Assembly: GCA_964559175.1 (NCBI GenBank)
Contig: CAZLGT010000020.1
Span: forward strand, 6,405 to 70,404
Origin: Mariniphaga sp964559175
GTDB taxonomy: Bacteria; Bacteroidota; Bacteroidia; Bacteroidales; Prolixibacteraceae
Direction of reading: 5' to 3'
Length of the DNA stretch: 64,000 nt
Shown here: positions 26,440 to 35,624 of the stretch, in pieces
How the letters are laid out: the number at the start of each line of letters is the position of its first letter
Numbering within the stretch: position 1 is the first letter of the stretch
Notes under the pieces: generated by a model
What the model was told of the DNA's origin: nothing
The model's database searches: none
The model's input: only the letters and a program-made list of their open reading frames with translations
Made by a program: the position numbers and the translations under genes

Positions 26440-28035
26440 TTAGAAAATACTGTACGAAAGGCCTACGGCAAAGTTTATGGTTGTTTTTGTAAGGTTTTCA
26501 TTGTAGGTGCCAACATCAGGGTCGTTAAATGAAACGGTCTGATCCTGGTAAAAGGTGTTTGAAAAACCGGCATCGAGGGTAAGGGCATCCATAATCTTCC
26601 ATTCAATTCCGGCGCCGGCAGTAACCGAAGGGTTGCTGTAGCTGAAATCGCTCTGGTAACTGTCTGCAACGCCCATATCTCCATACAATCCGCCAACGCT
26701 GAATGCAAAATTATCAACTACATTGAATTGCAGTCCGAGACCGATTTCCATTCCGTTGCGGTCGATTTCACGGGTGCGGATTACATCATGCCCGGCAGCA
26801 TAATCTCTGGTATTTGGACCCCAATTTACCCCTTTATTAAAATACATGTTATAGGATAATTGTGCTTCAATAAAATCTGTATTATAGCCAACTCCTATAC
26901 CTAATATAGCGGGGATATCACTATTAACTTCTTCACCAAACAAAATATTACTGTAATTGTCATTTTCATTTGGATTATTTTTAAGCGTTAGAGAAGTTTT
27001 CATTTCATATTTTAAAGCAATATTTAAATTTTCGACAGGTGAAATATTAATACCTACCATTGGAGTAAAACCTGCCCCGGTTTGCTCGGTATCAACATAT
27101 TTATCTGATACGTCAGCATTATTTAATGCCTCTAAACTGCCCTTTGTGCCATTCATAAACGCAACAGCTTGTTGATTTGTTAATCCGGTCTGACCTAGTG
27201 CTCCTAATACCTGTAAAATTTCAGGATTGGAAACCGGCGAACTTGGGTCGATTAACCCCATTTCAATAGCGGTACTTAATCCAGTCGCTGCATTATCGAG
27301 GGCGCTAATTGTTCCTTCTAAAACTGGCGATGACAATGCAAGATACTCCTCAGCCATAATATAATTAGGACTAGAATCATCACCGGTTTTAACTTTTATA
27401 TCTTTTATTTCTCCCATATAAGTATTCTTTGATGGCAAGTATCTAACTCCACCATAAACTGAAAAATAATCACTTACTTGATAAGTAGCACCTAATTGCA
27501 ATCCCCAGAATATAGAGGTCCCTTCAAATGATAAACTGGCATCATATCCGGTTGCTCCAGGAATCTGGTAGGTTGTTAATAAGGGCGAAATAGTTTTTAG
27601 TCCTTGACTTAATTTTGTAATCGGTATTTCAAACGAAGGTAAACCCCGGTCGTAAGTGGCTGAACCTCCGCCGGCATTGGGACCAAACCCCAGCGAAAAC
27701 GCCCAGTTGTCCATTTTGTAAACAGCAAATGCAGTAGGGAATACCGGTACATTTACCACTCCTTCGTAATATCCATCATTGTCCTTAAACCATGGAAACT
27801 CACTGTCAACCGGTTTGGTTTGAAAAATGGTTTGGTTGTAAACGGCAAAATGCCAGCCATCCTCCATTTTTATTAATCCGGCCGGGTTAAAGTAAACCGC
27901 ATCGATTCCAGTTGAGGCGTTCCGCGACATCATGCGAATAAATTGCGCACTTTGGTTGGTATTGGTTAACAAACCTCCGGCAAAAGCCAGTTGGGCAAGC
28001 ATTAAAAATGCTGCAAAAAATGTTAATTTCTTCAT
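26440..28035 (-). CDS. FadL/OmpP1/TodX-family outer-membrane transporter
   Basis: This 531-aa outer-membrane beta-barrel has a signal peptide ending LAFAG. The FadL-family pattern is clear. The N-terminal part carries NASTGIDAVYFNPAGLIKM (the hatch region with conserved NPA), then barrel strands such as WAFSLGFGPNAGGGSATYDR and LNIALKYEMKTSLTLKNNP, and the end is INFAVGLSYSIF. FadL proteins import long-chain fatty acids or other hydrophobic molecules; the ligand here is unknown. An extra loop around residues 215-315 (helical, Leu/Ala rich) makes it longer than E. coli FadL. It has its own promoter at 28132-28160. Confidence 0.9.
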   Translation of the reverse strand: MKKLTFFAAFLMLAQLAFAGGLLTNTNQSAQFIRMMSRNASTGIDAVYFNPAGLIKMEDGWHFAVYNQTIFQTKPVDSEFPWFKDNDGYYEGVVNVPVFPTAFAVYKMDNWAFSLGFGPNAGGGSATYDRGLPSFEIPITKLSQGLKTISPLLTTYQIPGATGYDASLSFEGTSIFWGLQLGATYQVSDYFSVYGGVRYLPSKNTYMGEIKDIKVKTGDDSSPNYIMAEEYLALSSPVLEGTISALDNAATGLSTAIEMGLIDPSSPVSNPEILQVLGALGQTGLTNQQAVAFMNGTKGSLEALNNADVSDKYVDTEQTGAGFTPMVGINISPVENLNIALKYEMKTSLTLKNNPNENDNYSNILFGEEVNSDIPAILGIGVGYNTDFIEAQLSYNMYFNKGVNWGPNTRDYAAGHDVIRTREIDRNGMEIGLGLQFNVVDNFAFSVGGLYGDMGVADSYQSDFSYSNPSVTAGAGIEWKIMDALTLDAGFSNTFYQDQTVSFNDPDVGTYNENLTKTTINFAVGLSYSIF

Positions 28036-28131
28036 TTGGTTAAAATTTTAGAATATGATTCTTTTTGTTTTATCTCCCAATTCATCTCTTTTTTAAGAAA
28101 TTAATCGATTTGTAGCTGAATTGTCAGGGAG

Positions 28132-28160
28132 CAAATTTAGGATTAAATATTTTCCGGCAA
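28132..28160 (-). promoter_or_regulatory. Promoter of the FadL-type gene
   Basis: On the minus strand TTG (28160-28158) and TAAATTTG (28139-28132) are separated by 18 nt. This gives a leader of roughly 90 nt to the ATG at 28035. Confidence 0.45.
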
Positions 28161-28231
28161 AACATATTTGCTGATTTTCAGTATATTGTAGAACTTTTGA
28201 ACAATAAAACCATAAATTCGATTTTGTTCAA

Positions 28232-28284
28232 AACAAAACAGGCTGCCCGGAAAGTATTATGAAACCTACTTTTCAGGCAGCCTG
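28232..28284 (-). terminator. Rho-independent terminator of lpdA
   Basis: CAGGCTGCC (28239-28247) pairs perfectly with GGCAGCCTG (28276-28284). The stem can extend by about ten more pairs including G-U, towards GGAAAGTA/TACTTTTC. On the minus strand it is followed by TTTTGTTTT. Confidence 0.8.
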
Positions 28285-28305
28285 TACTCTGTTTTAACAG
28301 TTATT

Positions 28306-29697
28306 TTAGATATGAATTACTTCGTCGTATGCGGCAGCGGCGGCTTCCATCACCGCTTCACTCATGGTGGGGTGCGGATGGATGGTTTTTATGAGCTCGT
28401 GACCGGTAATTTCAAGTTTTTTTGCCACCACCATTTCGGCAATCATTTCGGTAACGTTTCCGCCAATCATGTGCGCGCCCAGCAATTCGCCGTATTTGGC
28501 ATCAAAAATCAGTTTCACAAAGCCGTCTTTCTGGCCGGATGCATTCGCCTTTCCGCTGGCAGAGTAGGGAAATTTACCCACTTTAATTTCGTATCCGGCT
28601 TCTTTGGCTTTGGCTTCGGTAAGTCCAACCGACGAAACTTCGGGGTTAGTATAGGTGCACCCCGGTATATTGCTGTAATCAATCGGATCCGGATTTTTTC
28701 CGGCAATATTTTCCACGCATACAATTCCTTCGGCAGACGCCACGTGCGCCAGCGCCGGTCCTTCCAGAATATCGCCGATTGCATAAACGCCTTCCACGTT
28801 GGTTCGGTAAAATTCATCTACCTTCACCCGGCCTTTTTCCGTTTTAACATCCAATTCTTCCAACCCAATATTTTCGGTGTTGGGCGTAATTCCAACGGCT
28901 GAAAGTACGATATCGGTTTCAACGGTCTCTTCGCCTTTTTTGGTTTTAATGGTCACCTTGCATTTTTTACCCGAGGTGTCCACCTTTTCAACCGTGGAAC
29001 TGGTCATCACTTTCATTTTTATTTTTTTGAACGAGCGTTCCAGTTGTTTGGCCACTTCTTCGTCTTCGTTGGGAACAAGGGTTGGCATAAACTCAACCAG
29101 GGTTACTTTGGTGCCAATGGATTGATAAAAGTAAGCAAACTCGCTTCCAATAGCTCCCGAACCTACCACCACCATGCTTTCCGGCTGTTTGTCCAGGGTC
29201 ATGGCTTTGCGGTAACCGATAATTTTTTCACCGTCAATTTTCAGGTTGGGCAATTCACGCGCCCGGGCGCCGGTGGCCAGAATGATGTGCTTCGCTTTGT
29301 ATGTTTTTTTCTTACCCGAATCGTCGGTTACTTCCACCGAGTTTTTTCCGGTCAGTTTACCAAACCCGTTAATGGTTTCAACTTTATTTTTTTTGAAAAG
29401 GAACTGAATTCCCTTGCTCATGCCATCGGCCACTCCGCGGCTTCGTTTAACCATGGCCTGAAAATCGGGTTTGACTTCGCCATCGATGGTCACGCCGTAA
29501 TCGGCAGCATGCACAGCATATTCGTAAGCCTGTGCACTTTTCAACAGCGATTTGGTGGGAATACAACCCCAGTTCAGACAAATTCCGCCCAGACTCTCTT
29601 TTTCAACTACAGCTACTTTCATTTTTAACTGAGCTGCCCTAATAGCGGCAACATATCCGCCCGGACCGCTTCCTATTACCAATACATCGTAATCCAT
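28306..29697 (-). CDS. lpdA: Dihydrolipoyl dehydrogenase (E3)
   Basis: This 463-aa FAD-dependent enzyme reoxidises dihydrolipoamide in 2-oxoacid dehydrogenase complexes and the glycine cleavage system, using NAD+. The FAD-binding GSGPGG is at residues 9-14, the redox-active disulfide at Cys40 and Cys45 (GGICLNWGCIPTKS), the NAD-binding GSGAIGSEF in the middle, and the dimer-interface catalytic His-Glu in TIHPHPTMSEAVMEA. Length is normal. It is monocistronic, with a strong terminator behind it; no other complex subunit is encoded nearby. Confidence 0.95.
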   Translation of the reverse strand: MDYDVLVIGSGPGGYVAAIRAAQLKMKVAVVEKESLGGICLNWGCIPTKSLLKSAQAYEYAVHAADYGVTIDGEVKPDFQAMVKRSRGVADGMSKGIQFLFKKNKVETINGFGKLTGKNSVEVTDDSGKKKTYKAKHIILATGARARELPNLKIDGEKIIGYRKAMTLDKQPESMVVVGSGAIGSEFAYFYQSIGTKVTLVEFMPTLVPNEDEEVAKQLERSFKKIKMKVMTSSTVEKVDTSGKKCKVTIKTKKGEETVETDIVLSAVGITPNTENIGLEELDVKTEKGRVKVDEFYRTNVEGVYAIGDILEGPALAHVASAEGIVCVENIAGKNPDPIDYSNIPGCTYTNPEVSSVGLTEAKAKEAGYEIKVGKFPYSASGKANASGQKDGFVKLIFDAKYGELLGAHMIGGNVTEMIAEMVVAKKLEITGHELIKTIHPHPTMSEAVMEAAAAAYDEVIHI

Positions 29698-29787
29698 AAT
29701 CTTATTTTTTGTGTTGATTTTAATTTATTACAACAGGTTCAACCCTGAAATGTTTTTTTTAACCATTTCCCAAATTTAATGAAACTT

Positions 29788-30897
29788 TCATTTCAAACCC
29801 GAATAGAATTCCAATAACTTTCCGGCAGCCACAAAAGAGCTTATCTCGCTGTTCAGCACCCGCTGTTCAAATTCTTTAATTATTTTCTTCATTTCGGGAT
29901 GGTGGTAAAATGACCGTTTCATTTGCTCCTGTATGGTTTCGTGCATCCAGAAAGTGGACTGTGCGTTTCGTCGTTGTGAAAAGTAACCGTTTTCAACCGT
30001 CAGCTTCCGGTAATTTTCCACCTGTTGCCATATTTCGGCCACACCGGTTTTGCTCAGGGCCGAGCAGGTAAGCACCTGCGGGTCCCAGCTTGAATCCTTT
30101 TTTGGAAAAAGATGCAGGGCATTCTGATATTGTCGGCGGGCCATCTGTGCTTTTTCCATATTATTTCCGTCGGCTTTGTTAATGGCAATCAGGTCGGCCA
30201 TTTCCATAATGCCGCGTTTAATACCCTGCAACTCGTCGCCGGCGCCGGCCAGCATCAGCAGCAGAAAAAAGTCAGACATGGAATGCACCGCCGTTTCGCT
30301 CTGACCTACCCCTACCGTTTCAATAAAAATATGGTTGAACCCGGCGGCCTCGCACAACACAATGATTTCGCGGGTTTTACGCGCCACACCGCCCAGCGAA
30401 CCTGCCGATGGGCTTGGCCGGATGTAGGCATTTTTATCGCCCGATAGTTCTTCCATCCGGGTTTTATCGCCCAAAATACTTCCCTTCGACCGTTCGCTGC
30501 TGGGGTCGATGGCCAGCACTGCCAGTTTTCCGCCCAGGCCGGTAATGTGCTTGCCGAGGGCTTCTATAAATGTACTTTTTCCCACCCCGGGAACGCCGGT
30601 AATTCCAACCCGAATCGATTTCCCGGCATGGGGCAGGCAACGGGCAATTACCTCCTGCGCAATTTGCTGATGCTCCGGTTTTGAACTTTCAACCAGGGTA
30701 ACTGCCTTGCTCAGCAGGGTGATGTTTCCAGCAAGAATGCCAGCTACATATTCATCAACCGGAAGCAGTTTCCGCTTTTTTTGCAAAAACTTTTGAATGG
30801 AATGTTCGTTCACCGGATCAGGTTGTTCAACACCGTTGTTCACCTTTAACCCTTTAAATCCCTGACTGTTTTCAAAATGAGTTTTATGATTTTCCAT
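29788..30897 (-). CDS. meaB: MeaB/ArgK-family GTPase, methylmalonyl-CoA mutase chaperone
   Basis: This 369-aa G3E-type GTPase protects and reloads the cobalamin cofactor of methylmalonyl-CoA mutase. Walker A is GVPGVGKST at residues 101-109. Then come AIDPSSERSKGSILGDKTRM, IETVGVGQSETAVHSM (switch/G3) and AINKADGNN (G4 NKxD). The frame is open 75 nt further upstream to an ATG at 30972. I prefer 30897 because MENHKTHFENSQGFKGLKV matches the usual start of Bacteroidota MeaB as I know it. The mutase subunits are not in the window. Confidence 0.92.
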   Translation of the reverse strand: MENHKTHFENSQGFKGLKVNNGVEQPDPVNEHSIQKFLQKKRKLLPVDEYVAGILAGNITLLSKAVTLVESSKPEHQQIAQEVIARCLPHAGKSIRVGITGVPGVGKSTFIEALGKHITGLGGKLAVLAIDPSSERSKGSILGDKTRMEELSGDKNAYIRPSPSAGSLGGVARKTREIIVLCEAAGFNHIFIETVGVGQSETAVHSMSDFFLLLMLAGAGDELQGIKRGIMEMADLIAINKADGNNMEKAQMARRQYQNALHLFPKKDSSWDPQVLTCSALSKTGVAEIWQQVENYRKLTVENGYFSQRRNAQSTFWMHETIQEQMKRSFYHHPEMKKIIKEFEQRVLNSEISSFVAAGKLLEFYSGLK

Positions 30898-31027
30898 ATT
30901 CATTAATTCAACTGGTACATAAAAATTTGGCAAAAAATCCATTATTTTAACAGAAGAATATGTAAATTTCATCCGTTATGGTAATTTTGAGCCCATAGGT
31001 AAATTCATCTGCAAAAATATAAATTCA

Positions 31028-31504
31028 ATGGCCGAAAAGGAAATTACATTGCTAAAAGAACAGATTGACCGTCTCGCCGAAGAAAAGTTCGATCTGGAAG
31101 CCTGGAAAAACCGGACTGTTATTTTCCTTGAACGTATTTTCGGGAAAGACAGCCCCAGGCTTAAAATGATACAAAACCTGCACTACGACTACTCGAGCTG
31201 GAGTTTGCGCGATACTTTTGCCGGTGGCTCAGCCAAAGACAAAGACCCGGTTCGCATTCAGGCCAAAGAAATTCTGGAGGCCACCATTGCAGAGCTCGGA
31301 AGCCTTGGACTCCCGCAGGGAAAAAAAGGCAAGGCGAAAGTGAGAGAACTGCTTGAATATGAGCTGACAGGGAAACAGATGAAAGAGATTGATGCACTGC
31401 TGCAGGCTGAAGATGCTGATAAAACCGAAAAAATTGCCGCTTTTCTGGAACCGGCAGGACCGGAAACACTCGCGGCTGTTATTGCCAAACTCCTTACTAC
31501 CTAA
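31028..31504 (+). CDS. Small charged helical protein of unknown function
   Basis: The protein is 158 aa, very rich in Lys, Glu and Leu, with a coiled-coil start (EKEITLLKEQIDRLAEEKFD). A central conserved-looking block (LKMIQNLHYDYSSWSLRDTFAG) follows, and the C-terminus is helical (LTGKQMKEIDALLQ...PETLAAVIAKLL). It lacks a signal peptide, so it is cytoplasmic. It is the first gene of a probable three-gene operon with the glycosyltransferase (9 bp gap) and the thioesterase. A TAATTTTG -7-like box lies at 30982-30989, without a good -33. Not recognised. Confidence 0.65.
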   Translation: MAEKEITLLKEQIDRLAEEKFDLEAWKNRTVIFLERIFGKDSPRLKMIQNLHYDYSSWSLRDTFAGGSAKDKDPVRIQAKEILEATIAELGSLGLPQGKKGKAKVRELLEYELTGKQMKEIDALLQAEDADKTEKIAAFLEPAGPETLAAVIAKLLTT

Positions 31505-31513
31505 AAAACCAAT

Positions 31514-32554
31514 ATGCCCGGAAGTGTTAAAATTGCCATTGTTATTCTGAATTATAACGGAGAAAAACTGTTTGACACCTTTTTGCCTTCGGTTATCAGA
31601 AACAAGGGAAATGAAACTGAGATTTTTTTAGCCGACAACGGCTCTACCGATAATTCTGTAAATTACCTGAAAGATAATTTTCCGGATGTGAAGATTATTG
31701 ATCTCAAAAGGAATTATGGTTTTGCCGAAGGATACAACCGGGCATTGCAGCAGGTGGATGCAGATTTTTTTGTTTTGCTGAATTCGGATGTGGAGGTTAC
31801 CCCGGGCTGGCTGGATCCTGCTATAAAAATGCTGGAGGAAAATGAAAATCTTGCAGCTGTTCAGCCTAAAATTTTGAGCTACGAAAAACCACATCAGTTT
31901 GAATATGCCGGTGCTGCCGGTGGTTTTACCGACCTTTTTGGCTACCCGTTTTGCCGGGGGCGTATGCTTAACCGTATGGAACCCGATGTGGGGCAGTACA
32001 ACCGCTCCTCTTCCATTTTCTGGGCCAGCGGGGCCTGCATGTTTATAAAAGCCGGTGCATTTCAAAAAGCGGAGGGGTTTGACGGCGATTTCTGGGCACA
32101 CATGGAAGAAATAGACTTATGCTGGCGCCTCAAAAACCAGGGGTACCAGGTAGGCTATCAGCCCGAAAGTGTGGTTTTTCACCTGGGAGGCGGCACGTTA
32201 TCGTACAACAGCCCGAAAAAAGTTTACCTGAATTTCAGGAACAATCTGTTTATGTTGTATAAGAATCTTCCCAAAAACCAGTTTCACCGCATCTTTTTTG
32301 CACGTATGATGCTCGACGGCGTGGCTGCTGTAAAATTTATCCTGGGGTTTCATTTCCGGAGTTTTGGGGCTGTAGTAAAAGCGCATGTTTCGTTTTACAG
32401 AAACCTGGGAAAGCTCATCAGAAAAAGAAAAAAGCTGCAGAAATTATCTGTGGTGAAAAATCACCCGGAAATATACCCGGGCAGCATAATGTGGAATTTT
32501 TTTATTCGGAAAAAGAGAAAATTTTCGGAACTGAATTTTAATCCTGAAAAATGA
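31514..32554 (+). CDS. Family 2 glycosyltransferase (GT-A fold)
   Basis: This 346-aa GT2 enzyme carries IVILNYNGEKLF, DNGSTD at 41-46 (nucleotide binding) and NSDVE at 90-94 (metal-binding DxD-like). FWAHMEEIDLCWRLKNQGY resembles the ED motif of bacterial rhamnosyl- and related transferases. A C-terminal basic amphipathic region (about 250-346) suggests membrane association. It probably adds a sugar to a cell-surface glycan; donor and acceptor are unknown. The stop overlaps the ATG of the thioesterase by 4 bp. Confidence 0.9.
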   Translation: MPGSVKIAIVILNYNGEKLFDTFLPSVIRNKGNETEIFLADNGSTDNSVNYLKDNFPDVKIIDLKRNYGFAEGYNRALQQVDADFFVLLNSDVEVTPGWLDPAIKMLEENENLAAVQPKILSYEKPHQFEYAGAAGGFTDLFGYPFCRGRMLNRMEPDVGQYNRSSSIFWASGACMFIKAGAFQKAEGFDGDFWAHMEEIDLCWRLKNQGYQVGYQPESVVFHLGGGTLSYNSPKKVYLNFRNNLFMLYKNLPKNQFHRIFFARMMLDGVAAVKFILGFHFRSFGAVVKAHVSFYRNLGKLIRKRKKLQKLSVVKNHPEIYPGSIMWNFFIRKKRKFSELNFNPEK

Positions 32555-32970
32555 ACCGGAAACTTATATTCACAGAGAAGATTTACACTTACCAGATTGA
32601 TTTTGTGGGCCATGTAAACAATATCGTTTACATCCAGTGGCTCGAAAACGGACGTGTAAGGCTGCTGGAAGCCATTGGCATGCCGGCATTCGAACTTGCT
32701 GTTTCCGATGGAATTGTACCGGTGTTAACCGAAACTTCAATAAAATACAAAAAGCCTCTTTTTCTGAACAATACCGTAACAGTGGAAGTTTGGATTTCGA
32801 AGCTGAACAACGCCTCGGCCATCATGGAATTCCGGTTTTTTAACGAGAAGGGCGAATTGTGTGCCACGGCGCAGCAAAAGGGGCTGTTCATCGATCGCAA
32901 AACCATGCGCCCGGCAAGACTTACAGAAGAATACAGACAGGCTTTTGAACAGTTTCTTGTTTCAGAATAG
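32551..32970 (+). CDS. YbgC/4HBT-type acyl-CoA thioesterase
   Basis: This 139-aa hot-dog fold thioesterase has the family signature YQIDFVGHVNNIVYIQWLENG, with catalytic Asp17 and nearby His21. It hydrolyses acyl-CoA thioesters; chain length is not predictable. It overlaps the glycosyltransferase gene (ATGA) and runs 9 bp into the convergent methyltransferase gene. The functional link to the glycosyltransferase is positional only. Confidence 0.9.
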   Translation: MNRKLIFTEKIYTYQIDFVGHVNNIVYIQWLENGRVRLLEAIGMPAFELAVSDGIVPVLTETSIKYKKPLFLNNTVTVEVWISKLNNASAIMEFRFFNEKGELCATAQQKGLFIDRKTMRPARLTEEYRQAFEQFLVSE

Positions 32971-34707
32971 AACCATTTGTTTATTCCCGGTTTTTAATTC
33001 CAGCTTAATTCCAAAATCGTCCCAATCTTTTTTTGATATATTCAATTTTTCAAGAACCATTGAATAGTTCAATAGCTTATAAAGTTTAATAAAATCGATA
33101 CGCATCAGAATATCTTTCGTTATTGATCTTTTTGAATCGGGAAAGATAATGGCACGCAAAAATTGTTGAGTGTGTTTATGATTAAGCAAATATAAAACTA
33201 TCCGAGCAGTAGTTTCATCTTCAAATCCAATAAAATAGCAGGTGTCATCAAGCATAATTGGTTTTCCATTATCTGGCGTTACAAGTGTGAAATGAGTGCT
33301 TTTGTACATGCCCGAAACAGCCACTTTAAAAGGCATAAATGAATAGTCGCCTACACCAAAAATTGAAAAACGGGGTTTGCCCCGGTAAATGGATGACTTT
33401 CTTTTATCAAAATATTCACCATTTTTATTCAGGTACTCAAAGGTTAATGGGAAGTCATGTTTGATATAATTTGTTTCCTGACCGATTTTCCTTTGTGTTA
33501 CGATTGTTAATTTTCGATAAGAATTTGTTTGGGTGTTTTTTAAATCGGAACTTTTAAGCAACCCATAAACTAAGTCGTCTTCAATTATAACATCCTGGTT
33601 TAATCCATTTTTGTAATGTCCATTGTGAATTTCAATTTCCATTACTTTGGAGCAATCATGTTTTATTCCCTGACGCCAGACAAACTGACATTTTCCATCT
33701 ATATCACTTGCCTGTTTGTAATCAATTACTGAATTTACAAAATTACTTTTCACCCAACCGAAGACTCTTTTCTCCTGCAAAGAATAAAAATCAATATCGG
33801 CGCAAATAAGTTCGGCCTGCGCATTAAGTTTTGCAACAAAAAAGCAAGCATCTACAGAGACGTTGAATTCTTTTTTAGCGTCAATTGTAAGCTTTTTTAA
33901 TTCACTTATTGGAAAACTATTGTTTTTCTGGTCATAGATTAAATTTTTAACGACAGAATTTTTCACTAAAAACCCAAAATAGCCCTGATGCAATGAAAAG
34001 TGTCTCATCATTAATAAAGAGATGGTTTCTCCAATATCAAAATTACCTTTTCCTGTAATTGCATCTATGCCGCTGTATTTTTTAAAGTTTGATTTTTGAG
34101 GCAGGTTCTGTGAGTCAATAGAGCCTAATTCTGAGTTTGTTACCCAGGGTGGATTACCAATTACTAACGTTCTTTGTTTTTTAGTTTCACCACTTAATTT
34201 TTCAAAATCAAAGTCGAAAACATTTGCATGAAAAATTTCAATTCTCGGTATTGAAATGTTTCCGTTATTAAGGAAAAACTCTAAAATTTTGAATTTTGTT
34301 TCCCAAACATAAGGCTGATATATTTCTATTCCTACAATTCGTTTAATTCCTTTAAATTTGGCTAATGCAGCAATAATAAAATTCCCTTTTCCACAAGTAG
34401 GCTCAAGTACAAATTCAAAAGATTCATCAGTTGAAATCGTTCTAATATATTCAGCAGATTTTAAAGCTAAATCGAAATTTGTCTGAAAATCTCCATATTC
34501 TCTTCTGTCGGGCTCTTCCAGAAGATTTATTTTTTCAGCGATTAACGAAATAAAGTGTTTTAATTGATTGGAATTTTCAAAAAATGACTTAATGCCACAT
34601 TGTTTTTCCAACAAACCATTACAATTTTCCAAACTATGGAATTGTTTCTGATTTGTAACAAAATAATCAATTACAATGGATGATATTTCTAATTCCTGAA
34701 AATTCAT
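32962..34707 (-). CDS. Type II adenine-specific DNA methyltransferase (modification subunit)
   Basis: This 581-aa N6-adenine methyltransferase has SAM-binding motif I EPTCGKGNF (102-110), the acidic end of the next strand GIEIYQ, and catalytic motif IV NPPW (185-188, in VIGNPPWVTNSE). The C-terminal ~250 residues should hold target recognition. The product resembles type II enzymes that methylate in trans with a separate nuclease. The restriction gene lies directly upstream with ATGA overlap, so both are co-translated. The pair is much more AT-rich than its surroundings, a sign of horizontal transfer. Recognition sequence unknown. Confidence 0.88.
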   Translation of the reverse strand: MNFQELEISSIVIDYFVTNQKQFHSLENCNGLLEKQCGIKSFFENSNQLKHFISLIAEKINLLEEPDRREYGDFQTNFDLALKSAEYIRTISTDESFEFVLEPTCGKGNFIIAALAKFKGIKRIVGIEIYQPYVWETKFKILEFFLNNGNISIPRIEIFHANVFDFDFEKLSGETKKQRTLVIGNPPWVTNSELGSIDSQNLPQKSNFKKYSGIDAITGKGNFDIGETISLLMMRHFSLHQGYFGFLVKNSVVKNLIYDQKNNSFPISELKKLTIDAKKEFNVSVDACFFVAKLNAQAELICADIDFYSLQEKRVFGWVKSNFVNSVIDYKQASDIDGKCQFVWRQGIKHDCSKVMEIEIHNGHYKNGLNQDVIIEDDLVYGLLKSSDLKNTQTNSYRKLTIVTQRKIGQETNYIKHDFPLTFEYLNKNGEYFDKRKSSIYRGKPRFSIFGVGDYSFMPFKVAVSGMYKSTHFTLVTPDNGKPIMLDDTCYFIGFEDETTARIVLYLLNHKHTQQFLRAIIFPDSKRSITKDILMRIDFIKLYKLLNYSMVLEKLNISKKDWDDFGIKLELKTGNKQMVLF

Positions 34708-35378
34708 TGATTGACTTTATCTACTAATTTTGAAATTCCCTTAACATTATCTGTAAGATATACTACCCTTGCGTATTGAAGCCTCCATTGCAGTGCATTT
34801 GATATTGTTAAATAACCTTGCTCAGGTGTATTTGATAGAATGTTTTCTGCGATTTGATTTAATGTGATTTCATCTGCAGGTATATTTTTATCATTCAGAT
34901 AGGCTATAATATCTTCTTTTATAGCACCATCCTTTAACATTTCACGAATTCTAAATGTTGTAGTGTAATCTGCTGTTCTTCCCATTTCGAGAAATGAGCA
35001 GCTTAAAAAATCAAGAATTGCAGTTCCACGTTCCGGGTCATCGGTTTTTTCATAAACAAAAACAAGTAAATTATACCCTAATCCAAAAATTTTTTGCTTT
35101 GCATTTTTGAATGGACTGGAGGATTGTGGTTGCCTGATTGAGGTGACTTTAATGTCAGTCATAATATCGTCTCCAGGCAAATCAATTCCTTTTGCCGAAG
35201 ATCCTTTTTCATACTCATAGTTTGCTTCAAGATATTCCTGAAATTTGTGTTCAATGTAGGTGCCAACAGCCTTTCCATCTGTGACTCCATAAAGGTCTTT
35301 GTTAGAATAAGTTGATTCTGTATCACAAAAATCTTTTGCTGATTTTTTTAGCAAATCTATCGTTAATTTTTTTTTCAT
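34704..35378 (-). CDS. Probable type II restriction endonuclease (PD-(D/E)XK)
   Basis: The protein is 224 aa. A candidate nuclease core is seen: an acidic helix (YIEHKFQEYLE, around Glu43), GIDLPGDDI (Asp66/Asp70) and TDIKVTS (Asp75, Lys77), which together fit PD-(D/E)xK. No named family was recognised; the call rests on this motif and on its 4-bp overlap with the methyltransferase gene. An in-frame TTG lies 21 nt upstream, but the ATG at 35378 is preceded by AAAGGA and fits better. A -7 box at 35397-35404 lies just upstream. The nuclease gene comes first in the operon. Confidence 0.7.
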   Translation of the reverse strand: MKKKLTIDLLKKSAKDFCDTESTYSNKDLYGVTDGKAVGTYIEHKFQEYLEANYEYEKGSSAKGIDLPGDDIMTDIKVTSIRQPQSSSPFKNAKQKIFGLGYNLLVFVYEKTDDPERGTAILDFLSCSFLEMGRTADYTTTFRIREMLKDGAIKEDIIAYLNDKNIPADEITLNQIAENILSNTPEQGYLTISNALQWRLQYARVVYLTDNVKGISKLVDKVNQ

Positions 35379-35396
35379 TCGGTGTTCCTTTTGTTG

Positions 35397-35404
35397 CAAA
35401 TTTA
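35397..35404 (-). promoter_or_regulatory. Possible -7 box of the restriction-modification operon
   Basis: TAAATTTG on the minus strand matches TAnnTTTG and sits 18 nt before the nuclease ATG. No TTG is found at the expected upstream distance, so the assignment is tentative. Confidence 0.35.
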
Positions 35405-35447
35405 ATCATTAATACTACTTTGGGAAAATTTGTGAAAAATAAACCTT

Positions 35448-35478
35448 TTGCAATTTTCGGAAAACCTTTCTAACTTTG
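35448..35478 (+). promoter_or_regulatory. Promoter of the TPP riboswitch/TonB receptor unit
   Basis: The -33 TTG (35448-35450) and -7 TAACTTTG (35471-35478) have exactly 20 nt between them. Transcription should begin near 35485, about 11 nt before the riboswitch. Confidence 0.65.
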
Positions 35479-35495
35479 CACTGATATTTACGCAA

Positions 35496-35592
35496 TGGGG
35501 GTGCCTTAATAATTAAGGGCTGAGATTATACCCACTGAACCTGATCCGGGTAATGCCGGCGAAGGGAGGGCAAACGGGATGCGTCCCACTCC
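35496..35592 (+). promoter_or_regulatory. TPP (thiamine pyrophosphate) riboswitch, THI element
   Basis: The element starts GGGGGTGCC and contains the diagnostic CTGAGA (35520-35525). It continues ACCC...GAACCTGATCCGGGTAAT and GCCGGCGAAGGGA (to about 35567), which together are the conserved TPP aptamer. Immediately downstream GGGA-TGCG-TCCC (35576-35587) and GGAG/CTCC can form alternative stems close to the start codon at 35625. TPP is therefore expected to repress the TonB receptor, probably at translation initiation since no T-run follows. Confidence 0.95.
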
Positions 35593-35624
35593 ATTGGTTA
35601 GTTTGATAACCAAAATTTCTAAAA

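Noticed and set aside
28312..28902. 196-codon plus-strand frame rich in His and Phe
   Set aside because: It is a mirror frame of lpdA; composition is that of antisense of a strong coding frame.
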